Positions 27,401 to 39,400 of a stretch of DNA of 64,000 bases are shown one piece after another. This DNA comes from Nitrobacteraceae bacterium AZCC 1564 (lineage in GTDB: Bacteria; Pseudomonadota; Alphaproteobacteria; Rhizobiales; Xanthobacteraceae). The notes below the pieces were generated by a model. The model was given only the letters and a program-made list of their open reading frames with translations. It was not told the origin of the DNA and searched no databases. The first letter of the stretch is position 1, and each line of letters opens with the position of its first letter. Made by a program: the position numbers and the translations under genes. The DNA lies in assembly GCA_036924835.1 (NCBI GenBank), contig JBAGRR010000001.1, forward strand, positions 4,603,001 to 4,667,000, given 5' to 3'.

Positions 27401-30400
27401 GACACGGATTCCGCCGCGGTCGCTGCGCTGTTCGCGTCCGTGGCCGATACCGGCATCGATCCCAATATGGATCACCCGCAATATGCGCAAGGACAGCATC
27501 CGGTCATCGTGCTCGGCACGCCGGACTACGGCACCGATGGTCCTGCCGCTACGAATCCGATTCAAGTTGGGCTGGCCGTCTCGTCCGCAGGCGTGGATTC
27601 CGGCCTGACAACGACTGAAGGCCAACACATCTATCTGTTCGTTGAGAACGGCCTCATCGTCGGCCGTTTCGACGCTGATGGCGACGCCAATCACACGCCG
27701 GAGACCGCGGCCTTTGCGCTGAGCATCGACCAGAGCGGCAACCTGTCGATCGCGCAGTACGTATCGCTGCATCAGCCCGATACGGGCAGCCACGATGAAG
27801 GCGTTTACCTGAATCCCGGCACTGTGCTCGCGACCGTCACGCTGACTGACGGCGACGGCGATCACACCACGAGCAGCGCGGATATTTCGAGCGCTATCCG
27901 CTTCGAGGATGACGGTCCGTCGATCGATGCTGCTCAGAACAGCTCGCTGCGCGACTGGACGTTGGATGAAGATGTTCTGCCAACCGGCAATGACGCGTTC
28001 GACAATCCAGCAGACACCAATGATTACACCGCGATCAACGGCAAGCCGCTCGGCGTCAACTGGGGCGCGGACGGCGCGAAGGCGCTGACCTTCGCTGCGA
28101 CGGATGATCAGCATCCGACCATCGTGGTCACCGACAAGAACGGCGCACCGGTTACGGACGGCCTGTCATCGGGCGGCGTTGCGCTGACCTACGAGATCAC
28201 AACGAATCCCGACGGCGGCCAGACGCTGACCGCCTACAAGGGCGGCGATCATTCAAAGGTGATCTTCACGCTGACACTCGACCCGGATGCGGGCTCATCG
28301 GGCACGTTCTCCTTCGAACTGAAGGGGCCGCTCGACCATCCGACGGGCGATGGCGAGAACACCCTCAATCTGAATTTTGGTTTCACCGCAACGGACGGCG
28401 ATAACGATACAGCTTCGTCATCGGTCACGATCCGCATCACCGATGACGTTCCGGTGGTGGCCTCGAACGGAACCAACTACATCACCAATGGTGACTTCCA
28501 GGCCGGAAACTGGAGTGCACCGGCCTGGTGGGGATCCGCTGCCACCAATGTGCCCGGCTGGTCGATCTCGGGCGATCCGAGCCTGCCGCCGCAGAACGGC
28601 ATCCAGTTCGAGCGCCCGTTGGATGGTTACCTCGGGCTGCACTCGTCCACCCATGACGGCATGATCGACATGGGCGGCTCGCCCGGCAATTACGATCTGA
28701 CCCAGCAGATCGGTGCGAACGGGACGCCTCATCTCGTCAACGGCCAGCAATACGTGCTCGAACTCGAAGTCGGCGCGCCGTTCCCGTCCACTGCGAAGAT
28801 GGAAGTGTGGTGGAACAACACTCTCATCGGCGTCATCGACACCAACGTGTCGAGCGGCCAGATGGAGAAGTTTGCCTTCATCGTCACCGGTAGCGGCAAT
28901 CCGGCGACTGACCAGTTGACGTTCAAGGAAGTCGGCGAGGGCACTGCGCCTATCAATGGCACTGTGAACGGTCAGCCTCTGCAGGGCGAAAGCTACCACG
29001 GCACCTACATTGCGAACGTGAAGATGTTCGCGCTGAACGGCGTCGTCGATGAAGACGCGCTGAACAACGCTCATGCCCACGGCATCGGCGATTCACAGCC
29101 CGGTGACGGGCCAGATGGCAATGCCGTCGCTGGTAACGTGACCATTGGCGGCACGCTTGGCGTAAAGTGGGGCTCCGACGAGACCGACGTCGATGATGTC
29201 AACGGGATTCAGGACGGTGCCGGCAGCACGCTGACTGGCCGCAGCCTGACCTTCACCGACGCGAATGTCACTGTGTTCGGCGTCAACACGCTGACCTCCA
29301 ATGGCGACGCGGTCAGCTTCGCGCGCATCGGCAACAACACCAAACTGGTTGGCTTCGTCGACAACGATCACAACGGCACCTACAGCAACGGTGACCGTCT
29401 CGTGTTCGACGTGACGCTGTCGGACGACGGTTCGGGTTCGTTCAAGTTCACGCTGCACGACAACCTCGACCATGCACCCGGCGCATCCGAGAATGACATC
29501 GCGCTGCAGTTCAATTTCACCGCGACGGATTCCGATGGCGACAGCGCCAAGGGAACCTTTGCTGTCGGCGTCGACGACGACCTGCCGGTGTTGGTCAACG
29601 GCGGCGAGGTCTCGGTCTCGGTCAACGAGAACGATATCCTGACCCCGTGGTCGGTCGGGACCAGTCCAAACATTTTCGACGGCAGCACAGAGCTTTTCAC
29701 CGGAGCGGCCAAGGTCACCGGCACGCTCGCTGCTGCTGTTAAATTTGGTGCTGACGGCGCTGGCCATGGCGGCTTTGCCTTTGCCGATAAGGCAACCGTC
29801 ATTGCCTACATGGAAAGCCTGCACCTGTTCTCCAAGGAGACGGCGCTTCCAGAGAACGGCAAGGAGCTGACCTATGATCTGGTCGGCAACGTTCTGATCG
29901 CGACGGAGCCCGGCCCAGACGGCAATATCGTCTTCACGCTGACGCTGAATTCGAACGGCTCGTTCGAATTCCGTCTGTTCGACGAACTCGTCCATGTGGC
30001 GGGTGACGGTACGAACACGGATCTGCGGTCCGGCGATTCAAGCTCGATCTCAGGCATCGAGTTCGGCCATATCATCGTTGCCACCGATGGCGATGGCGAC
30101 TCCGTCACGCTGGGCGATAACTTCGAGATCAAGATTGTCGACGACGTTCCGCAAGTGTCGATTTCAAGGACACTGCTCGGCGCCGTGCAGCACGACGAAA
30201 CGCCTGGTGTCGATCTTGTTTTCGATAGCGATACCAACAGTGCAGCGGTGAAAGCACTCTTCACTGGCGTCGTGAATCCGGGCGACGATCTCAACGTGGA
30301 TGGATCGGGAGCCATCGGCTACGCGCACAGCTCGCTTCCGCTCGTCAACGTCGGGGTGAATTATGGGGCCGACACGCCGGCCCTATCGCAGACCCTGTCG

Positions 30401-33400
30401 CTTCAACTGATCGACGGGAATACCGGCAAGCCGGCAGCCGAAGGCTTCCAGCGCGATTCCGGTCTGTTCACGACGGAGCACCAGAAGATCATCCTTTCGA
30501 AAGAAGGCGATCTGATCGTTGGCCGTGTTGATGCCGATGGGAACGGACACGTTGATCAGAACGACGTCGCCGCATTCGCGATCCACATCGGGCAGGATGG
30601 CGACGTCAGCATCGTGCAATATCTGTCGCTGCAGCATCCCAATACGTCGTCCAGCGATGAGAACGTGGACCTGAACGGCTTGATCGCCGCGCAAGTCAGC
30701 GTCACGGATTCCGATGGCGATACTGCAACGGATTTCGTCAACATCGGCGACAAGATCCGTTTCGGTGACGATGGCCCGCAGGCTGTCAATGATAGCCAGA
30801 AGACCGTCACGGAGGGCGCGTCTGCGATCGGCGGAAACGTCATGACCAATGACGACGCCAGCGCCGACGGGGCGACGGTGACGATGGTTCGTGTCGATGG
30901 ACACAACTATTCCGTTCCGCAGGATGGTTCGGCAACGACCGTGACGACATCGCTCGGTGTCTATACGTTCGACAACCATGGCAACTGGACGTTCACACCG
31001 AATGGCAATCTGAACAATGCCAACGGGGTCGACGCGTCGTTCACCTATACATTGACTGATGGCGACGGCGATGCCGACACTGCGAAGCAGACCATCAAGG
31101 TCAACGATGGCGCGAATCCAACTGTCAGCAGCAACATCACCATCACGCTGGATGAAGAGGCGCTTGGCAATGCCAACGCCACAGGGACGAATCCGTCCAG
31201 CACGGCCGAGCAGGACAGCAGCCATACGCTGACCTTCACGTCGGGCTCGGACAACATCAAGTCGATCGCGTTTGCTGCCGGAACGAATGGCATCACCGTC
31301 AACGTGGACGGCATCAACGGTGCCGATATCGTCTGGACGCGCGTCGACGGTACGCACCTGATCGGAAAAATCGGCGGGGTCGATGCGATCAGCGTCGAAC
31401 TTACTCTCCCGGGTCTGCCGATTCTCGCTGGCGGTCACACCGGAGACGTAACCGTCACTGCGACGCTGCTCGACAATTTCCCGCATCCAAAGGGGGGTGG
31501 CGAAAACACGATCACGCTCAGCGGAATCAAGGTCGTTGCCACCGATACGGATAACGACACCGTCACCGGAAACGTCAACGTCACCATCAACGATGACGTG
31601 CCGGCGGCCACGGCGGAAGCCTCGCAGAATGTTGTGGAAGGCGGGTTGGCGCAGGGCCAGCTGGACTTCGTGGGCGGTGCGGACGGCGCGACCGTCACGC
31701 ACATCGGCAACGTGAAGCTGATCTTCGGGAATGACGGCTTCTCGCAGTCTGTCGACATTGGAGCCGGCACCATCAAGGTGAAGTCGGATGGATCCTATGT
31801 GTTCACCGCGGATGCTTCGGTGAACAACACCAATGGCGACGTGCCGGTCCATACAACCTTCACTGTGACCGATCGCGACGGCGATACGTCCACGGCGAAC
31901 ATCGATTTTGCCGTGACCGACACCGGAATCGCGAGCGTCTCGGCCTCCAACGCAGCCGCGGACGAAGACGATATTCCGGTGATCGGCAATAACAATGATC
32001 CGGCCGCAGGCGACGACGTCACCAGTGCGTCCGGCCATATCTCCTACACGCTCGGCGCCGACGCCGTGAAATCGGTCGAACTGTCCGCCAACACGACGGG
32101 CCTGATCAAGCTCGATGGCACCCCCATCCACACGGCATGGGATCAGCAGACGCATACGCTGATCGGCTACGGCACCGACATCAACGACATCGTGTTCAAG
32201 ATCGTCGTCACGGATGTGAACAACACTGGCGCGAACTATGAGGTCACGCTGGTTCAGCCGATCCTGCATCCGGATTACACCGATCCATCGAACCCTGCTT
32301 CGACCTCCTACGAGGACAACAAAGGCTTCACCGTCACCGTCACGGTGACGGATGCCGACGACAGCCAGAACACGGCGACCTTTACCGTCAGCATCGACGA
32401 CGACAGCCCGGTCATTCTGTCGCCGGAGGATGGCTCAACCAGCGAGGTGAATATCGCCGCGGCCACGGCTGTCGCGCATGGTTCGCTGGGCATTCACTTC
32501 GGCGCGGACGGTCCGGCCGCGCCTGCGGCCCCGTCGAGCGGCGGCACACCGCGCACCATCAACTTTGACGATGCCCATAACGGTACGCTGCCCGGCAATC
32601 AGTACACTCACGACGGCTTTACCTTCCATACCAACCAGGGCATCGCAAACGCGACCGGGACCGCCGGCCAGATGTATGGCACCGTGATTACGGTTGCGGA
32701 CAATGGCGGCCAGCCGTTTACGATCACTCAGATGGATTTGGGCCTGTACGGCACAAGCACCGGCGCTCCGGCCGATAACGTGCGCCTGACCGGCGTCGAT
32801 GCGAACACCGGCGAGACAATCGTCGTGATCTTCAACGTCGGTACGACGATCAGCCTTGGCGGTGCGGGAACCACATTCCATGCAGCCGGCACTGATTTCG
32901 AAGGTGTTTCGCTGTCCTCGCTTACGATCGAGCCTGTGCTCGGTTGGCAGGGCAACTATATCTTCAATGGCTCGGTCGTCGTCGATAACGTCGTATTCAG
33001 CAGCGGCAGCGCGCCGCTGACTCATGGCGCCGTGTCCTTCGCCGATCTCACGACAGCGATCAACAACGTCACGATCGTGGACAGCGATCATCATGCCGTT
33101 GCACCTGCATCGCTGACCTCGCATGGCGAGACGATCCACTACGCGTTGCTCGATTCCATGACGCTGGTGGGCTACACGGGCGACACGGCCCCGACCGCGA
33201 TCGACGGCACGAACGTCGTATTCTCGGTCGTGCTGTCGCAGGATGCCAACCATCCGAACGGTGCCTATGACTTCACGCTGCGGCAGCCGCTGGACGATCT
33301 TCCGTCAGGTGTCTCGGACCTGAACTTCACCTTCGACTTCACCGCCAAGGATGGCGACGGCGACGCGGTCAATGGCCACTTCTCCATCGATGTGAAGGAC

Positions 33401-36400
33401 GATGTGCCAACGATTGTGCACGATGCCGTGGTCGGCGGCGCTGTCGATGAAGATGCGTTGACTGTCGCCTCCATCGGGAATGCCGATGATCAGCGCTCTG
33501 GTGAAACCGCGGGAATTGGTTCCGCTTCCGCGACAGTGTCCGGCGAGGCAAATTCGCTGAACGCGCTTGTTCATTTCGGCGCGGATGGTCCCGGCGTCAT
33601 TCAGCTCGCATCGCAGGCCGATGCAAAGAGCTGGATTGTTGGCCTCGATCTGTGGTCACAGGGTCACAAGATCGACAACGTGATGATTTCCGGTCACACC
33701 CTCACGGCTCTTGCTGACGACGGGCGTAGTGTGTTCTCGCTCCTCATCAATGATGATGGATCGTGGAAATTCACGCTGATTGATCAAATCGATCATCCGG
33801 TGACGAACGATCCGGAAACGCCTCTGGAAGAAAAGGCGTTCGAAGACACGATCTCGCTCGATCTCAGCGGCCTGCTGGTCGCGACCGACGGCGATGGCGA
33901 TCCCACGCCGCTCGCAGGGGCGAATTTCGAGATTACGGTTCGTGACGATATTCCGTATTTTGATGCCGTTGCGCCTGTGACCGTGACGGATGTTGGCGAA
34001 CTTGTCACGGGAACATCCGGCTTCCATGTCGGGGCGGACGAGCCGGGACAGCTCAGTGTCACGGCCCCCGAGATTGACGGCGTGAGCGTAACGAGCTCGA
34101 CCGATGATGACGGCGTCATCACGGTGACGGGAACGTTCTCGGACAGCGGCAAGGTCTATTATGTGCTGTCGGTGAATCCGGACGGCACATATCAATTTGA
34201 AATCGAGAATTTGCCGTCGGTAGAAAAGCCGGTCGCGGAAGTCGATCTCAGCGCTGGATTTGGACCTATCCCGTCAAAGGATTTCGGCGCCTTCACGATC
34301 AGCGCCAATAACGGTCATAACATCAATGGATCGGGCGGAGGTGTTGGCGTCGATAATGCCAACTCTGACGGTAGCGAGGGTCTGACGATCAAGTTCGACC
34401 ATCAAATGACGGTGGCGGACCTCGGCCTCAAGTTTATGGGCAATGAGGATATTACGCTGCAGTGGAAAGCATATAGCAGCACTGACCCCTCGCATTTCGA
34501 AACCGGCACGAAGACGTTCCATGCCCATGCGGACGGGAGCCTGACAGTCGATATCGTCGATCACGATGGCGGGACGACCAATATTCCGAATTTTGATACG
34601 CTTGAGATCACAGGTGTTACAGGAAAGGTTAAAATCTCTTCGGTTGGCGGAACGGAGATCGTTGAAGACCAGCATCCGACTTCGTTCGACTTCGGCCTGA
34701 CCGGAACGGACAAGGACGGCGACGCGGCTTCGGGGGCGATTCATATCAATTACCAGCCGGACCTTCTGCCATCCGTGACCGCGCCTCCGATCTCGGTGGA
34801 CGAAAAGGGCCTTCCGCCGCACGGTGCCGGGCTGCCTGCCGGCAGCGGCGAGATGGCCAACGGCAACGCAAACGACAACAGCGATCAAAGCGAAAGGCAT
34901 TCGGGAACGATCACGATCGAGCCCGGTGACGGGCCATCGGTCGTGACGATCAACGGGGTGACCGTCTTGGCTGCCGGTCAGGATATCAGTGGCACCTATG
35001 GCACGCTGCACATCGACAGCGTGACGCCGACATCGATCAGCTACACTTACACGCTGACCAAGAATGGGTCGGGCGATGCCGCGCACGATGACTTCGCCAT
35101 CAAGGTAACGGATTCCGATGGCGACCCGGCGACGACGACGCTCTCAATCAGTATCGTGGACGACGTGCCAGCGGCCACAGCTGAGGGCCTGCAAACCGTC
35201 GCGGAAGGCGCGTCTATTCAAGGCAAGTTGGATTTCGTGGCCGGAGCCGACGGCGCCACCGTCACGCACATCAACGGTGTGGAACTGCACTTCGGCCAAG
35301 GCAATGGCTACTCGCAGTCGGTCGACATCGGAGCCGGCACCATCAAGGTGAAGGCGGATGGATCCTATATCTTCACTGCGGGCGCCTCCGTGGACAACAC
35401 CCACGGCGACGTGCCGGTCCATGCAACCTTTACTGTGACCGATGGTGACGACGACACGTCGACGGCAGACGTCGATTTTGCCGTGACCGACGCGAACGTT
35501 CCGGAGGGCGGCACATCCAAGGCCACGGTGGACGACGATGGTCTGACCGGCGGTAATGGGGAAAGCACGGTAGGTGACGCCAGCGACAGCAATGCCGATG
35601 GCGACAACAATGAAGCGACGTTTGCGGGAACGCTCGCGGGCGCTACGGGCGCTGATGTCCCGGGTACGTTCGACTTCGCCAGCCTCGATGGAGCACAGGG
35701 CACTGTCGGCCAGGAGTCTGTGAAGTACAGCTGGGCTGGCAACACGCTGACTGCGATGGTGTCCGGTGGCGACCGCAATGGCACGCCACTGTTCTCGGTG
35801 GAGGTGGATCCGACAACCGGCGCCTATCAAGTGACGCTGCTGCACAATATTCTGCACAGTGCAGGCGATAACGCAGAAGCCGGCGACATCACCGTGAGCT
35901 TGCCTTACACGATCACGGACAGCGACGGTTCGCATACCACTGGCACGTTGCAAATTACGTTCGACGATGATGCGCCGACGGCTCATGCCGGCAACGCGGT
36001 GTCCATCGACGAAACAGCCGGCGTCATGATCGGCGACAACCTGCTGTCGGGCGACAGCAATGGCGTCGGCAAGGATGCGTTGGGTGCGGACGGCGCGACC
36101 GTGACGCACGTCAAACTGCCGGGCTCCAGCCAGTTCGAAGAGATCTCGACCTGGGCCTCGGATGGCCATGGCGGCCACACCAAGGATGTGGCTGGTGTCG
36201 GCGTGTATACGTTCAATGCCGATGGTTCGTGGACATTCGATCCGCACAGCAATGCCTCGAATGCGAATATCGATGGCTCGTTCAGCTATCGCATCACTGA
36301 CGGCGATGGTGATACGTCGGAGGCGACGCAGACTGTCACGGTTGTCAACACGAACTCGCTGCCGACCGCGGGCGAGGCGACCGCCAGCATCGACGACGAC

Positions 36401-39400
36401 GGCCTGCAGCACGGTAACCCCGGTGACGCGGACAATGGCGACGTCGCCCTTCCATCTCCGGAGAATGTCGCGAACGGTACGTTGCCGCACGACTATCAGG
36501 CGGACGGCAAGGCCAGCTCCGATCCGATCGGCTTCGCGCCGATGGACGGTCAGCATGGAACGGTCGGCACGGAGAGCGTGACCTATCATTGGGATGCGAC
36601 TAGCAATACGCTTACCGCAACGTCCGACGCGGGCCGCGGTGACATCTTCAAGATCGTGGTTGACGACACGACCAACGACGGCATCGACAACGGAACTGAC
36701 AGCGGAAACGGCAACTATCAGCTTACCCTGCTTCAGCCGGTCATGCATGACGACGGTGACGGCGAGAACAATGCCACTGTCGAGCTGACCTACCAGGTGA
36801 AGGACTCATCCGACGACACGGCTGAGGGTAAACTGACGGTCACGTTCAACGACGACACACCGGTGGCGCATGATCAGACGGCTAGCGTGACGGAGGGCAG
36901 CACGCCAACGCTGAACGCCATTCTGGTCATCGATCTGTCGGCGAGCATGAATGACAGCTCCGGTGTCCAGGGGCTGACGCGCCTCGAGCTGATGCAGCAG
37001 GCTGTTGCGAACTACCTGAACAGCTCGGGCGTGCACTTCAACGAGATCGTGATCTATACCTTCAATGATGGCGCCCATTACGAAGGCACGTTCACCAACG
37101 TGCAGGACGCCATCAACAAGGTGAACAGCTACGACTCGAACGATCTTGTCGCCGCGACCGAATACGATTCGACGGCCGAGGACGTGCGCGAGCACTTTGA
37201 GGACAACGTTCACCTCACAGAAGCGGACCAGACCCATCTGCTGTTCCTCAGCGACGGTGACCCGACCGGAGGCTCTGCGCTCAACACACAAACGGAGCAG
37301 AACAACTGGCGTGACTTCCTCAATGACGCCGGTGTCGACAAGGTCTTTGCGGTCGGCTTCGGTGGCATTGACGACACGAGCTTCCTGAACCCGATGGCGC
37401 CTCGACCGGGCGACGAAGCGATTGCGGTTGAGAACCCCGATCAGCTCGCGGCGACCCTGGAAGGATCTCTGCCGAGTTCAATCTCCGGAAATGTTCTGTT
37501 CGGACAGGATGGCGTTGCCGGCGGAGGCGACGATGTCTCCTTCGGCGCGGACGGTGGCCACATCCATTCGATCAAGGTCGGCGACGTCACTTATACTTAC
37601 CATCCGGAGACTGGCGACATCACGGCCAGCGACGGACATAATCCAGTGCAGAATACGCCGGAGCTGACGGTGACCACGGCGCTCGGTGGTGCGCTTGAGT
37701 TCAACTTCCAGACCGGTGCGTGGGAATACAGCGCTCCGCCCAATGGCGTCAGCCAAACGACTAACGAGAACTTCGACTACGTAATCGTCGACGGTGACGG
37801 CGACACCGCCGACGCCACGTTGACCGTCACCGTGGTCGATGTGCCCAACCAGCCGCCAGTGCTGCACCTGAACGAGCCTGGCGAGAGCGGAAATGTCTCC
37901 GACAATTTCTCGTCGTCCGGATATGGCGGCGGCTCGGGCTGGAGCGGATCATGGGTTGAAAGCAGCGACGGCGGCGGCAGCAACGGTGGCGCATCGAGCG
38001 GTGACATCCGCCTCAGCGGCAGCGGCAGCAACGGGCGTCTTCGCTTTGGCGATGACAACGATAACAATGATGGTTCTGCCGGCGGCGCGACGATCACGCG
38101 TGATGTCGATCTGACCAATGCAGTCTCGGCCAAGCTGACCTTTAGTGTCGTTCAAGACGACGCTAATACTGGAGAAGACCTTATTATCGAGGCCTGGAAC
38201 GGCACGACATGGCAGGAAATCGGCCGAGTGCTCGGAAGCGCCAGCAATGGCACAACGAACTTCGATATCGATCTCACCGCAGCGCAGATGGGGCCCGACT
38301 CCAGCATCCGCTTCCGTATGGAGACGGGACTCGAGGAGGACGAATTCTATTACATCGACAACGTGAACGTCGCGTACACGACCGTCACGCCGTCTGTGGA
38401 TCACGTTGCGAGCTTCACCGAGAATGGCGACGCGATCTCGATCGCTCCGGCAGGACCGACGATCACCGATACCGACGACACCGTCATGGAATCGGCGAAG
38501 ATCGTTCTGACCAACGCCAAGGCCGGTGATGTTCTCGCGGTCGGCGGCTTGCCCGCCGGAATTGGCTATACCATCGACACTTCGGTGGCCGGCCAGATCA
38601 CAGTGAACCTGTCGGGCAATGCATCGCTCGCCAGCTATCAGGCGGCGATCAAGGCCGTGACCTACCAAAACACGTCAGATAATCCGGGATCGGATGATCG
38701 CGTGATCCATGTGACGGTCACGGACGATCACGGCAACGCCTCCAACGTTGCGACCACGACCGTTCACGTGACGCCAATCAACGATGCACCGACGACGAAC
38801 GATGTGTCGGTGTCCGCGAACGAAGGCGTGAGCTCGATTGCCATCTCTCTGACCGGCGGTGATGTCGACGGGACGGTCAGCTCGTTCAAGATCACCGGAC
38901 TGCCATCGGGAGGCACGCTCTACAGCGATGCAGCCCTCACGCAGGTGATCGCAAACGGCGATACGGTTTCGGCCTCGGGTAACTCGGCGACCGTCTACTT
39001 CAAGCCGGCGTCGGACGATGCAAACGGCACAATGACGTTCAAGTATGCCGCCGTCGATAACGACGGCACAGCAGATGGCTCACCGGCGACGGCGACCATC
39101 AACATCACGCCGGTGAACGATGCGCCGGAGGGGGCCGACAAGACGTTCGCTCTGTCCATTGGCGGCAGCAAGACGTTTACGGCGAGTGATTTCGGCTTCT
39201 CGGACACGCACGACAGTCCGGCGAATGCGCCGAAGTCGGTGATCATCACGACCCTGCCGGGTGAGGGCAGGCTGACGCTCAACGGCATTGCCGTCACCGC
39301 CGGTCAGGAAATTACCGCCGACAAGATCGGAGGTCTCAAGTTTACGGCGATTGGAAGTGAGGTCGGCGAGAACTACGCGTCGTTCACATTCCAGGTGAGG

